Assembly (NCBI GenBank): GCA_903895695.1
Contig: CAITUY010000185.1
Coordinates: 1-60,377, forward strand
DNA length: 60,377 nucleotides
DNA from: an uncultured bacterium
GTDB lineage: Bacteria; Verrucomicrobiota; Kiritimatiellia; CAIKKV01; CAITUY01
Reading direction: 5' to 3'
Part shown: positions 23,284 through 32,232 of the stretch, piece by piece
Position numbering within the stretch: the first letter of the stretch is position 1
How the letters are laid out: each line of letters begins with the position of its first letter
Notes under the pieces: model-generated
What the model saw: the letters and a program-made list of their open reading frames with translations, nothing else
What the model was told of the DNA's origin: nothing
Database searches by the model: none
Translations under genes and position numbers: made by a program

Positions 23284-24612
23284 ATGAGCCGCCGCGAACC
23301 GCAGGAGTGGTTGCGCGGCGAACTCGCGCAGTGGCAGGCCGAAGGGCTGATCGACTCCAACCAGGCGGGCCGGATCGCGGCGCGTTACCCGCCACCGGAG
23401 CCCGCGACGGCGTGGGGCACGATCGTCTTCTCCGGCATCGGGGCCGTGGTGCTCGGGTTGGGCGTGATCCTGTTGTTCGCCTATAACTGGCAGGCGATCC
23501 CCAAGATCGCCAAACTCGCCATCGTGTTCGGCGCCGTGGGGATCACCCATGCCGCCGGCATTGTGCTGCGGGCCCGGGTGCCCCGATTCGCGGCCGTGGG
23601 CGAAAGTCTCGGCGTGCTTGGGACCATGCTGTTCGGCGCCGGGATCTGGCTGGTAGCGCAGATCTACAACATCGACGAGCACTTCCCGCGGGCCTTCCTG
23701 ATGTGGGGCGGAGGCGCATTGCTCATGGCCCTGGCCGTGCCGTCCGTGGCGCAAGGCGTGCTGGCGGCCGTACTCCTGACTATCTGGGCCGGCTGCGAAC
23801 GGCTGGCATTCGATACGCCGCAGTGGCCCGCTCCAGTGATCATCGGAGTGGTCCTGGGTTGGCTGGCCTACGCTCAGCGGTCGCGTGTGCTGGCCGCCGT
23901 GGCCGTGCCGGCCTTTCTGATCGCCGCGGGCTTCACCGTCCCGGACGATGCCGCGCAGCCCTGGGTCGTGCTGTCCGTGCAACTCAGCCTCGCCGCGTTG
24001 CTGATCGCCAAGTCCGTCCTGGCGCGCCGGCATGGCGGATTTCCCGAGGTGGCCCCCGTGCTGGCGTTCTACGGCTGGGCGGTCTACTTGGTCATCCTCT
24101 ACCTGATGAGCTTTCCCGAGATGGCACATCAGCTTTTCGCCTGGGAGAAAGCCGAACTCCACGGGTGGGCGGTGGTGTACTGGTGCCTGCCCCTGGTCGC
24201 CGCGATCGCGTATTGGGTCTGGGTCGTGGTCGAGTCGCAACGGTCACCGGCCGGGGCGCCGGAACGGATACGTTGGGAACTCTATCTCGTGCCGCTTACC
24301 GTGCTGTTGGCGCTGGCGGATGTCTTCTATCTGCGCGACCTGGGCGGGTGGCCGGTGGCCGGGCCGTTCAACCTGGTGCTGCTGGGGCTGGCCGTGACGT
24401 TGATGGCGGACGGCTGCCGCCAGGCCCAGTTGAAGTCGACCGCCCTTGGGTCGGTGCTCCTGGTGGCCGTGGTGACGGCCCGCTACTTTGACCTGTTCGA
24501 GAGCTTGTTCATCCGGGGCCTGACCTTTCTCGTCATCGGCGGCGTGCTGGTCGCGGAGGGCGTGCTCTATACCCGGGCGCGCCGTCAGCGGCGGCAGGAG
24601 GGCCAGCCATGA
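23284..24612 (+). CDS. DUF2157 multi-pass membrane protein
   Basis: About 442 residues from MSRREPQEWL. A soluble N-terminal helix pair (LRGELAQWQAEGLIDSNQAGRIAARY) is the DUF2157 signature. Around a dozen membrane helices follow (e.g. GTIVFSGIGAVVLGLGVILLFAYNW, LGVLGTMLFGAGIWLVAQIYNI). Function unknown. It overlaps the GDYXXLXY gene by four bases (ATGA); this pairing is common and suggests a two-part membrane system. In-frame codons back to 23209 lack a ribosome site. Confidence 0.85.
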   Translation: MSRREPQEWLRGELAQWQAEGLIDSNQAGRIAARYPPPEPATAWGTIVFSGIGAVVLGLGVILLFAYNWQAIPKIAKLAIVFGAVGITHAAGIVLRARVPRFAAVGESLGVLGTMLFGAGIWLVAQIYNIDEHFPRAFLMWGGGALLMALAVPSVAQGVLAAVLLTIWAGCERLAFDTPQWPAPVIIGVVLGWLAYAQRSRVLAAVAVPAFLIAAGFTVPDDAAQPWVVLSVQLSLAALLIAKSVLARRHGGFPEVAPVLAFYGWAVYLVILYLMSFPEMAHQLFAWEKAELHGWAVVYWCLPLVAAIAYWVWVVVESQRSPAGAPERIRWELYLVPLTVLLALADVFYLRDLGGWPVAGPFNLVLLGLAVTLMADGCRQAQLKSTALGSVLLVAVVTARYFDLFESLFIRGLTFLVIGGVLVAEGVLYTRARRQRRQEGQP

Positions 24613-25598
24613 GGATGTGGCTTGTCGTAGCCGTGGTGGCCGCCCAGTTGGGCGTCCTGGCGTTCATGGCCGGCTCCCGCGAGTGGATTCGGCGCTATGG
24701 CCGTACGGTCTACCTGCGCACGGCGCCGGTCGACCCGCGCGATGCATTCCGCGGCGATTACGTGCGGCTGGATTACGAGGCCGGCCACGTGCGGACGAAC
24801 CTTTGCCGCGACGTGCTGCCAACCGCCGCGCAGGGCCGGGTTCGCCGGGGCACGGAGGTTTACGCGGGCCTGCGGCTGCGCGAGGACGGCACGGCCGACG
24901 TGCAGTCCCTGACGACCACCCGTCCGGAGACCGGGTTATTCCTGCACGGCCGGACCGACAATTATTACAGCGGGCGTCAGGTTCCGGTGCGGTATGGCGT
25001 GGAAGCGTATTTCGTCCAGCAGGGCCAGGGGTCGGAACTGGAGCGGGCCCGACCGCGTGACGGGGTCCAGGTTCCGCTGGAGATGGAACTCGCCGTCAGC
25101 CCGTCCGGCACGGCCGTGATCAAGGGACATCGCTGGGGGCCGCTTGGAATTGGGATTGCCCTGCAGGCGGACACCAACCGCCTGACGCGCGGCGTAGTGG
25201 TGACGCTACAGAATGCCTCCACCCAGGCGTTGTCGATTGTGGACTTGCCGGCAGGCCGGTCGTTCCGGTTGGAGCCGGATGCGCTACGGGAGTGGGGTAA
25301 CGACGATTGGCGTTGGGTGGGAGCCGGGGAGCCGCGGCCCGCGCCTGACGCGAGTGCGCTGCGGGTGCTCAAGCCGGGCGAGAGTTGCACGGTGACCCTT
25401 GATTTCACGCAGCCCGAATGGTACGTCGTCAAGGCTGGCGACAAGCCGAAGCCGCTGGCGGGGACGGGATGGTCGGGGTGGTTCCGTCTGGTGTATGCGC
25501 CGCCTACGGCGGCCGAATGCGCGGCGCTGCAGCCGGCGGCGCCCATATGGCACGGCGAACTGCTGTCGCGCGCGTTCAGCGGCGGCCGGGTCGACTGA
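24609..25598 (+). CDS. GDYXXLXY-domain membrane-anchored protein
   Basis: 329 residues. One N-terminal membrane helix (WLVVAVVAAQLGVLAFMAGS) precedes the defining motif FRGDYVRLDYE (about 47-57, within PVDPRDAFRGDYVRLDY). The rest is beta-rich and extracytoplasmic and carries a second half with VVTLQNASTQALSIVDLPAGRSF, longer than the usual 170-200 residues of the family. Translationally coupled to the DUF2157 gene. Function unknown. Confidence 0.85.
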   Translation: MRMWLVVAVVAAQLGVLAFMAGSREWIRRYGRTVYLRTAPVDPRDAFRGDYVRLDYEAGHVRTNLCRDVLPTAAQGRVRRGTEVYAGLRLREDGTADVQSLTTTRPETGLFLHGRTDNYYSGRQVPVRYGVEAYFVQQGQGSELERARPRDGVQVPLEMELAVSPSGTAVIKGHRWGPLGIGIALQADTNRLTRGVVVTLQNASTQALSIVDLPAGRSFRLEPDALREWGNDDWRWVGAGEPRPAPDASALRVLKPGESCTVTLDFTQPEWYVVKAGDKPKPLAGTGWSGWFRLVYAPPTAAECAALQPAAPIWHGELLSRAFSGGRVD

Positions 25599-25637
25599 CC
25601 TTTTTCGGAGCTTATGCGCGCTGTTGCATGTGTCTTG

Positions 25638-25726
25638 GGTAGGGCGACGGCGTCCTCGCCGCGCCGTAAACTGGCACGTACCGAGCACGCCACTGTCACG
25701 GCGGGGCCGGAGGCCCACGCCCTACC
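25638..25726. repeat. REP-like palindrome, GGTAGGGCG family, copy 3
   Basis: Outer arms GGTAGGGCG and CGCCCTACC, with inner arms GGCGTCCTCGCCGCGCCG and CGGCGGGGCCGGAGGCC that pair less well than in copies 1 and 2. Intergenic between the GDYXXLXY gene and rmuC. Confidence 0.7.
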
Positions 25727-25798
25727 TGTTGGGTTGATGGCAGAGCCTGCATTCAGGGGCAGGGACGCGTTTCGTTGCGTCCGTTTTGGGGGTGTCCG

Positions 25799-27286
25799 AT
25801 GGTGATCATCTATGTTGTGGCGGCCGCGTTGCTGGGCGTGTTGGTGGGCGCGGCTTTGGCGGTGTGGCGCGGGCGGGCGTCCGAGGGCCGGCTGGAGGCC
25901 GAACTGCGGCAGCAACTGCAGGAACGCGAGACGCGGCTCACGGCGTCCCGGGAACGCGAGACCGTGCTCGTCGCCGACAAGGCGGCGGCCGAGGCGGCGC
26001 GCGAGGCGGCGCAGCGGCAGCTTGAGGAAGCACGGAGCCTGGCTGAGGCCGCGGGCCGGCTGCAGGACGACCTGCGGGGCCGGCTCCAGACCGAAAGTAA
26101 CGTCTCGGCCAAGGCGCAAGCCGACTTGACGGCCGCCCGCGGCCTGCTGGCCGACAAGCAGGCCTTGTACGAGCAGCGGCTGACGGAAGCCCGTGAGGCG
26201 CAGGCCAAGGCGCTGGCCGATCTCCGGGAGGCGTTCAAGGCCCTCAGCGCGGACGCGCTCAGCCGGCAGGCCCCCGAGTTTCTCCGGCTCGCCGGGGAGT
26301 CCTTTGCCAAACTGCAGGAGGCATCGAAGGGCGACCTGGCTCGCCGCGAGGAAGCGATTGCGGGGTTGCTGAAGCCCATGGAGGAGCAATTGCGCACCTA
26401 CCAGCACCGGCTCCAGCAGAGCGAAGCGCAGCAGTCCTCAACATTGGGCGAAGTGCGCAAGCAGATGGAGACCCTGACGCGTCAGAGCGAGTCCCTGGCC
26501 AACGAGACCGAGCGGTTCAGGATGGTGCTGCACTCCAACCAGGCGCGCGGCCGCTGGGGCGAGGAAACGCTGCGGCGCGTGGTCGAGGCGGCCGGCATGA
26601 GCGTCCATTGCGACTTCGTTGAGCAGACGATGGAAGAGGATCGTAAGCCCGATATGGTCGTGCGACTGCCCGGCGACCGCGTGATCATCGTCGACGCCAA
26701 AGTGCCGGACCTGGAATTCCTGGCCGCGCTCGACAGCGCCGATCCCGAGAAGCGGTCGGTCTTGCTGCAGGCCCACGCCAAAAAGCTTAAGGACACGATC
26801 CGGGCGCTGGCCGACCGCGACTACCCGGCGCAATTCGCCAACGCGTTGGATTACGTGGTGCTGTTCCTGCCGGCTGAATCGCTGTTCAGCGCGGCGCTGG
26901 AAGGCGACCGCGACCTGATCGTGTGGGCGGCCAACCGGCGGATCATGCTGGCCACGCCCGCGTCGCTGATCGCGCTGCTGCGGTCGGTGAGCGTTAGTTG
27001 GCAGCAATTCGCTCAAACGGAAAATGCGCGCGCCATCGCGGACGCGGCACAGGAACTCTACGCACGGGTGGCGAAGTTCTCCGAGCATTTCGAGCGGATC
27101 CGGGGCGGCCTGGTCAAGGCCAACGAGGCCTTCAACGACGCGGTCGGAAGTTACGAGCGGATGGTGCGCCCGAGCGGCGAGCGGCTGGTCAAGCTGGGCC
27201 TGGATGCCGCGGGCAAGAGCCTGGCGGAAGTGAAGCCGGCCGAGGCGACGTTGCGCTTGAGCCCAGGCGAGGGGGCGGCGGGGTAG
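25799..27286 (+). CDS. rmuC: DNA recombination protein RmuC
   Basis: About 495 residues. An N-terminal membrane helix (IIYVVAAALLGVLVGAALAVW) precedes a long coiled coil (about 25-190, rich in Ala, Glu and Arg) and the RmuC nuclease-like core (SNQARGRWGEETLRRVVEAAGM, RKPDMVVRLPGDRVIIVDAKVPL-type, AANRRIMLATPASLIALLR). RmuC limits recombination at inverted repeats in E. coli. The ATG at 25799 is preceded by GGGGGTGTCC; the in-frame extension to 25775 is short and not needed. Confidence 0.93.
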   Translation: MVIIYVVAAALLGVLVGAALAVWRGRASEGRLEAELRQQLQERETRLTASRERETVLVADKAAAEAAREAAQRQLEEARSLAEAAGRLQDDLRGRLQTESNVSAKAQADLTAARGLLADKQALYEQRLTEAREAQAKALADLREAFKALSADALSRQAPEFLRLAGESFAKLQEASKGDLARREEAIAGLLKPMEEQLRTYQHRLQQSEAQQSSTLGEVRKQMETLTRQSESLANETERFRMVLHSNQARGRWGEETLRRVVEAAGMSVHCDFVEQTMEEDRKPDMVVRLPGDRVIIVDAKVPDLEFLAALDSADPEKRSVLLQAHAKKLKDTIRALADRDYPAQFANALDYVVLFLPAESLFSAALEGDRDLIVWAANRRIMLATPASLIALLRSVSVSWQQFAQTENARAIADAAQELYARVAKFSEHFERIRGGLVKANEAFNDAVGSYERMVRPSGERLVKLGLDAAGKSLAEVKPAEATLRLSPGEGAAG

Positions 27287-27327
27287 CGGCCGTTGCACCC
27301 GAGGCGGCGCGCGGGGGAGAGGAAGGT

Positions 27328-27449
27328 TTCAGTGTTCAGGTTTCAGTGTTCAGGGGCGGACTTGGGGTTCAGTGGCCAGTGTTCACTACTGGGGAACAGT
27401 TCGCTGAGCGGCGATGATGTGTAGCCAACAATGAAACCTGAACACTGAA
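27328..27449. repeat. AACACTG-family inverted repeat
   Basis: Arms of 17 bases (27328-27344 and 27433-27449) are exact reverse complements, separated by 88 bases that contain more partial copies of CAGTGTTCA. Intergenic before the methyltransferase gene. Same word set as 17309-17361, but with a different arm sequence (TTCAGTGTTCAGGTTTC). Confidence 0.65.
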
Positions 27450-27482
27450 CACCGAATACTGAAGCCTTTGACTGGAGTACGC

Positions 27483-28226
27483 ATGTCATACGACATCATT
27501 TGCGGGCGGCAGCCCGTGTTCGAGGCGTTGCGGGCGGGACGACGCGAGGTGCGGCGTGTGCTCATGGCGCGCAACGTGCGGACCGAGGCGTCGATCATTG
27601 CCCAGATACTCAAGCAAGCGGAGCGGAAGGGACTCAAGCTGGAGTCCTTTGCGCTGGCCGACCTGGACCGGATCTGCCACGGCGGAAACCACCAGGGTAT
27701 TGCGGCAGAGGTCAGCGAGTATCCGTACGTTGAGCTGGACGTGCTGATCGAAGGACCGGGCGGGCGGGCGCCGTTGCTGTTGCTGGTCGACCATGTGCAG
27801 GATCCCCAGAATCTCGGGTCCATGCTGCGGACGGCGGATGCGGTGGGCGTCACCGGCGTGGTGATCCCGCGCGAGCGGGCGGCGGAGGTCACGGCGGCCG
27901 TGGTGCGGGCCTCATCGGGGGCGGCGGAATACGTGCGCGTGGCGCAAGTCACGAACCTGCATCAAGCCATGCTGCGGCTCAAGGACCAGGACGTGCGCCT
28001 GGCCGGCCTGGAGGGGACCCCGGAGGCCACGCTCTACACGGCGGCCGACCTGAAGGGGCCGCTGGGGTTGGTGGTCGGTAGCGAAGGGCAGGGGCTCAGC
28101 AAACTCATTGCGGATACCTGCGACGCGCTCCTGCGCATTCCCATGGAAGGGCGGGTCGGATCGCTCAACGCGGGCGTGGCGGCAGCCGTGGCGCTCTACG
28201 AGGCGCGACGGCAGCGGGCGGTGTGA
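27483..28226 (+). CDS. rlmB: SpoU/TrmH-type 2'-O-methyltransferase (RlmB-like)
   Basis: 247 residues. The N-terminal substrate-binding domain (IICGRQPVFEALRAGRREVRRV) is followed by a SPOUT knot with the three family motifs: DPQNLGSMLRTADAVG (motif 1), GLVVGSEGQGL (motif 2) and IPMEGRVGSLNAGVAAAVALYE (motif 3). The closest type is RlmB, which methylates a guanosine 2'-OH in 23S rRNA. ATG at 27483 is preceded by TGGAG. The exact rRNA position is inferred from the family. Confidence 0.9.
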   Translation: MSYDIICGRQPVFEALRAGRREVRRVLMARNVRTEASIIAQILKQAERKGLKLESFALADLDRICHGGNHQGIAAEVSEYPYVELDVLIEGPGGRAPLLLLVDHVQDPQNLGSMLRTADAVGVTGVVIPRERAAEVTAAVVRASSGAAEYVRVAQVTNLHQAMLRLKDQDVRLAGLEGTPEATLYTAADLKGPLGLVVGSEGQGLSKLIADTCDALLRIPMEGRVGSLNAGVAAAVALYEARRQRAV

Positions 28227-28396
28227 TAGGCCGCGGTGAGCAAGGGCTTATACCGAAAACCTTTCTGTCTCTTCTGGGAGCGGCGCGCCCTTCCCTGAGG
28301 GAACCCATTGCCTCGCCTTTGGATTGGGCTGGACAGCAGCGTCACATCCGGCGACAGTAAGGATAGATATACAGGAATGACGGTAGGAGGTAAGGA

Positions 28397-28630
28397 ATGA
28401 CAGGGATCATGACATCCAAAGGCCAGGTTACGATACCGGTTGAGGCCAGGACGCGATTGGGACTTCACGCGGGGAGTCGGCTCGAGTTTATCGTTACTGA
28501 CGAGCATCACATGGAGATCATCCCGCTAAGCGGATCGGTTACGCGCTTGAAGGGCATGGTACCGAAACCCAAGCGCGCCGCGACTCTGGAAGAAATGGAC
28601 GAGGCGATCGCCAAAGGAGCGGCTCGATGA
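28397..28630 (+). CDS. AbrB/MazE-type antitoxin of a VapBC-like pair
   Basis: 77 residues with a strong TAGGAGG site before the ATG. The swapped-hairpin DNA-binding fold is clear: TSKGQVTIPVEARTRLGLHAGSRLEFIV. A C-terminal tail (LEEMDEAIAKGAAR) would wrap the toxin. Its last four bases overlap the PIN gene. It presumably neutralises the toxin and represses the shared promoter. Confidence 0.9.
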   Translation: MTGIMTSKGQVTIPVEARTRLGLHAGSRLEFIVTDEHHMEIIPLSGSVTRLKGMVPKPKRAATLEEMDEAIAKGAAR

Positions 28631-29028
28631 TCGGTTTGGACACCAACGTCCTGGTTCGGTACATCGTCAGGGACGATCCGAAACAGGCGGCCGTTGCCAC
28701 GGAGGTGATCGAGAAACGCTGCACCCTTGAAACTCCGGGCTGGATCAATCTGATCGTGGTCTGCGAGCTGACGTGGGTCCTGCAACGCGTCTACAACCTC
28801 CCCAGGGGCAGCATTGCCGGCGTGCTGGAGACTATTCTCACGTCCAACGAACTTAAGGTCGAATCGGCAGATACGGTCTGGCAGGCCCTCCGCAAGTTCC
28901 GCAAGGGGCCTGCGGACATGGCGGACTACCTGATTGGCGCCAGGAATGCCCTGCACGATGCAGGCCCCACGTTTACGTTCGACAAGAGAGCGGCTGCCGA
29001 CCCGGACTTCCACTTGCTCGCGACTTGA
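28627..29028 (+). CDS. PIN-domain ribonuclease toxin (VapC-like)
   Basis: 133 residues. The PIN-domain start MIGLDTNVLVRYIV holds the first catalytic Asp. Acidic residues follow at VCELTW (Glu) and MADYLIGARN (Asp), with TFDKRAA near the end, giving the usual acidic cluster. It cuts RNA, often tRNA, when freed from the antitoxin encoded immediately upstream. It converges on the hydrogenase operon with only 22 bases between. Confidence 0.9.
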   Translation: MIGLDTNVLVRYIVRDDPKQAAVATEVIEKRCTLETPGWINLIVVCELTWVLQRVYNLPRGSIAGVLETILTSNELKVESADTVWQALRKFRKGPADMADYLIGARNALHDAGPTFTFDKRAAADPDFHLLAT

Positions 29029-29050
29029 CCCTTACGCCGGGCAGAGGCCG

Positions 29051-29350
29051 TCAGGGCTGCGGGAGGTGCTCATTCCGCAGGAGCAGGCAGTCTTTGGGGC
29101 AGACTTCCACGCAGTACCCGCAAACGATGCACGCGTAGTGATTCACGGCCCAGGTCTTGGGGTCGCGCGTGACGTTGATGGCATTCGTGGGGCAGCGTTT
29201 CTGGCAGGCCCCGCAGAAGATGCACTTATCGATCTCGATGTCGAGATGGCCGCGCGTGGTGGTCGGCAGTTCGCGCTTCTCGAACGGGTAAAGACGGGTG
29301 GCCGCCTTGCGTCCGAGGTTCTTCATGATGTTGGAAAGCATGGTGGCCAT
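29051..29350 (-). CDS. echF: Ech hydrogenase 4Fe-4S subunit
   Basis: 99 residues. Two ferredoxin motifs, CIFCGACQKRCP (C43-C53) and CIVCGYCVEVCP (C74-C84), mark a NuoI/EchF subunit. It receives electrons from ferredoxin and passes them to the small subunit. Last gene of the six-gene operon; the start codon lies two bases after the large-subunit stop. ATG codons at residues 1 and 4 are both possible. Confidence 0.92.
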   Translation of the reverse strand: MATMLSNIMKNLGRKAATRLYPFEKRELPTTTRGHLDIEIDKCIFCGACQKRCPTNAINVTRDPKTWAVNHYACIVCGYCVEVCPKDCLLLRNEHLPQP

Positions 29351-29352
29351 GG

Positions 29353-30432
29353 TTATCGCTCCGTGCAGCTGATGCAGGGGTCAATCGAGAGGGCAATTAC
29401 CGGGACGTCGGCGAGCTGGCAACCCGTCAGCATGTGCAGCAGGGGCGGCAGGTTCGCGAACGTGGGCGTCCGGACGCGGAAACGCTCGAGGTTCCTGGTG
29501 CCGTTCCCCTTGATGTAGAAGTTCAGTTCGCCGCGCGGTTGCTCGATGCGGGCCAGGACCTCGCCCGTCGGGTTCCCCTTGAAGGGAACGGCGATGGGGC
29601 CTTGGGGCGCCTTTTCGAGCGCCAGGCGGGCCATGCGGATCGACTCGGCGATTTCCTTGACGCGGACGAGGGTGCGGGCGTAGCAGTCGCCCGCCGTTTC
29701 CACGACCTTCTTGAACCCGAGGTCAGGATAAGCGGCATAACCTTGTTCGCGGTAATCCATGCCGATCCCGCTGGCGCGGGCCACCGGGCCGACGGCGCCC
29801 AGCTCGTGGGCCTTGTCGCGGGGCAGGACGCCGACGCCGACGGTGCGCTGCTTCACGCTGTAGTCGTTCAACAGGGCGGGCAGGATCTCATCGCATTCCT
29901 TCTGAACCTGGTCGAGCTGGCGCAGCACCACGGTGGCCTGGGCGGAGGAGATGTCTTTGCGGACGCCGCCGATGCAGCAGGTCCCCAGCATGACGCGGCC
30001 GCCGGCTGTCTGCTCCATGATATCGAGAATGATCTCGCGCGTGCGCCACAGTTGCATGAACAGGTTCTCGAAGCCGAAGGAATCGGCCAGGAGCCCGAGC
30101 GCCAGGAGATGGCTATGGACGCGGTGAATCTCGGCCCAGATCGTCCGCAGGTAGCGGCCGCGGTCGGGCACGGTCAGGTTCATTAGCGACTCGATGCCCT
30201 GGCAGTAGTTCTGCGAGTGCATGAAGCTGCAGATGCCGCAGATGCGTTCCGCGAGGTACACGTCCTGGATGAAATCCTTCTTCTCGGCAATCTTCTCCAA
30301 GCCGCGGTGGATATACCCGATGGCGGGCAGGGCCTCGATAATTTTCTCGTCTTCCATGACCAGGCGAAGCTGAATGGGCTCCGGGAGGACGGGATGCTGG
30401 GGGCCGAACGGTATGGTATTGCGGCGAATCAT
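29353..30432 (-). CDS. echE: Ech-type [NiFe] hydrogenase large subunit
   Basis: 359 residues. Both nickel-binding motifs are intact: ERICGICS (L1, C65/C68) and DPCISCTER (L2, C353/C356) at the C-terminus. The protein ends at the R after the L2 motif with no extension, so a maturation peptide appears absent, as in Ech enzymes. It catalyses H+ reduction or H2 oxidation on the cytoplasmic side. Start overlaps the stop of echD (ATGA). Confidence 0.95.
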   Translation of the reverse strand: MIRRNTIPFGPQHPVLPEPIQLRLVMEDEKIIEALPAIGYIHRGLEKIAEKKDFIQDVYLAERICGICSFMHSQNYCQGIESLMNLTVPDRGRYLRTIWAEIHRVHSHLLALGLLADSFGFENLFMQLWRTREIILDIMEQTAGGRVMLGTCCIGGVRKDISSAQATVVLRQLDQVQKECDEILPALLNDYSVKQRTVGVGVLPRDKAHELGAVGPVARASGIGMDYREQGYAAYPDLGFKKVVETAGDCYARTLVRVKEIAESIRMARLALEKAPQGPIAVPFKGNPTGEVLARIEQPRGELNFYIKGNGTRNLERFRVRTPTFANLPPLLHMLTGCQLADVPVIALSIDPCISCTER

Positions 30433-30833
30433 GACGCCTTGCCTCCCTCCGCGACCGGTGCTTTCGCGCGGATGTCGATGCCGATGCCGATGGGCTTGTT
30501 CAGCGGAGCCACCGGGGCCCCCTCGGACAGTAAAAAGCGACCCTTGTAATCGACGACCATGCCGGCCACGGTCACGCCGAACAGATCCTGAATCTCGTTT
30601 TCGACCAGGACAGCGGCGAAGAAGAGATCCGTAATGCTGGGCAGCGATTCGCCGCGCGGGAGGCGCAGGCGCAGGTGCTTCAGCGTGTAGTCCTTGTCGA
30701 AGTGGTAGAGAATGTCATGCGCGTCGCCCAAGTCACAGCAGGTCAAGGTAACCAGCCGGTAGCCCTGCTGCTTGAGCGCCCACACCTCGCCGTGAAGCTG
30801 GGTGACGGGGATTTCCGTGACGTTGGTCAGCAT
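30429..30833 (-). CDS. echD: Ech hydrogenase NuoC-like subunit
   Basis: 134 residues starting MLTNVTEIPV. The 30-kDa subunit (NuoC) signature is seen in LVENEIQDLFGVTVAGM and DYKGRFLL. It is a structural subunit of the peripheral arm that links the large and small subunits. It overlaps echC by seven bases and echE by four, so its translation is coupled. Confidence 0.88.
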   Translation of the reverse strand: MLTNVTEIPVTQLHGEVWALKQQGYRLVTLTCCDLGDAHDILYHFDKDYTLKHLRLRLPRGESLPSITDLFFAAVLVENEIQDLFGVTVAGMVVDYKGRFLLSEGAPVAPLNKPIGIGIDIRAKAPVAEGGKAS

Positions 30834-31357
30834 GGTTGGGGGATCTCCTTCTGGGGAATCGCGGCCGCGGCTGCCGGCGCGGCGGACGGGGTCCGCACGA
30901 CGACCGGTTGCCCGGCCTGCACGGCCTTGGGATTGCGGCGCTTGGCTTCGAGGATCACGGCCGCCTTGACGATGCCGTCCATCATGGCCTCCGGCCGGGA
31001 CGCGCAGCCCGGCACGTACACGTCGACCGGGATGACCTTGGCGATGCCGCCCAACACGTTGTAGCCGTCCGCGAAGATGCCGCCGGTCGACGCGCAGACT
31101 CCCATAGCCACCACGACTTTGGGATCGGGGATCTGGTCGTAGACGTTTTTCAGCACACGGGCATTGCGGTGGTTCACGGATCCGGTGACGACGAGCACGT
31201 CGGCGTGTTTGGGATTGCCGACGTGGACGATGCCGAAGCGCTCGACGTCGTAGTGCGGCGTCAGCAGGGCCAGGAACTCGATGTCGCACCCGTTGCAGCT
31301 ATTGCAGTTGAAGTGCACCACCCATGGGGATTTGCTTAGTTTGGGAGTCGTACTCAT
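30827..31357 (-). CDS. echC: Ech hydrogenase small subunit (NuoB-like)
   Basis: 176 residues. The proximal [4Fe-4S] ligands are visible: CNSCNGCD (C18, C21, C24), GVCASTGG (C88) and VPGCASRPE (C118). A Pro/Ala-rich C-terminal tail (about 150-176) is longer than usual. It carries electrons to the nickel site. The start ATG at 31357 follows the echB stop by 17 bases. Confidence 0.92.
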   Translation of the reverse strand: MSTTPKLSKSPWVVHFNCNSCNGCDIEFLALLTPHYDVERFGIVHVGNPKHADVLVVTGSVNHRNARVLKNVYDQIPDPKVVVAMGVCASTGGIFADGYNVLGGIAKVIPVDVYVPGCASRPEAMMDGIVKAAVILEAKRRNPKAVQAGQPVVVRTPSAAPAAAAAIPQKEIPQPC

Positions 31358-31374
31358 CGGGATTCCCTCGGGGT

Positions 31375-32232
31375 TCAGCGGAAGTACAGCCACAGGATGT
31401 TGGTCAAGGCCAGCAGCAGGGCGCCGGTCCACATGAACCGAAAGACCCACATCGTCGTCAAACGGGCGAATGCGTTGTCGATAAGGACCATCAGGAAGAA
31501 GCTCGCGCAGGCCAGCACGAAACCGATGGCGAGATTCGAGGCCCAGAAGAGCATGACGAAGTAGAACAGGATGGCGATTTCGTAGAAATGGGCGATTTCG
31601 ATGAGGGCCAGATACGGGCCCGCGTATTCGAGAGTCAGCCCTTTGACGAGTTCCTGGTGGGCGTGGTGGGAGGTGGCGATGTCGAAGGGCGATTTCTGCA
31701 GCTTGATGGCCATCACGACCAGGAAGGCCAGGAAGAGCAGGGGCAGGGCCATCAGCAGGGGCTTGGCCGCGACAAAGGGCGAGCCGAGCAGGAAACTGCC
31801 GTTGGCCTTGTAGATGCCGATCATGAGCAGGATCAGGATCGGTTCGTAGGCCACCATCAGCAGGATCTCGCGCTGGCTGCCGATGCGGCTGTAGGGCGAG
31901 CGCACGCACATGCCGCCCAGGACGAGCGAGAGCGTGGAGAAGGCGAACACGAAGAGGAACATCAAGCCGTCCTGGCCGAGCACGAGCAGGAGAAACGCCA
32001 GGACCATGAACGCCAGATGGAGGTAGGCGTAGACGACCTGGATGCGGTTGAGCACGATGGGCGTCTTGCGGAGGAGTTTGAGCGTGTCGTAGAGCGGCTG
32101 GATGACCGGCGGCCCGATCCGTCCCTGCGCGCGCGCCGTGAGCTTGCGGTCGATGCCCGAAAGCAGGGCGCCCCAGAAGGGGGCAATGAGCGTGAGCAGG
32201 GCCAGGAGCATGAGGGGGTGGGATGTAATCAT
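31375..32232 (-). CDS. echB: Ech hydrogenase membrane subunit (NuoH-like)
   Basis: 285 residues with about eight membrane helices. The quinone/Ech subunit signature appears as GIDRKLTARAQGRIGP near the N-terminus, and KSPFDIATSHHAHQELVKG in the middle matches the NuoH/HycD motif. It anchors the peripheral arm and takes part in proton or sodium translocation. The start overlaps the echA stop by four bases. Confidence 0.92.
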   Translation of the reverse strand: MITSHPLMLLALLTLIAPFWGALLSGIDRKLTARAQGRIGPPVIQPLYDTLKLLRKTPIVLNRIQVVYAYLHLAFMVLAFLLLVLGQDGLMFLFVFAFSTLSLVLGGMCVRSPYSRIGSQREILLMVAYEPILILLMIGIYKANGSFLLGSPFVAAKPLLMALPLLFLAFLVVMAIKLQKSPFDIATSHHAHQELVKGLTLEYAGPYLALIEIAHFYEIAILFYFVMLFWASNLAIGFVLACASFFLMVLIDNAFARLTTMWVFRFMWTGALLLALTNILWLYFR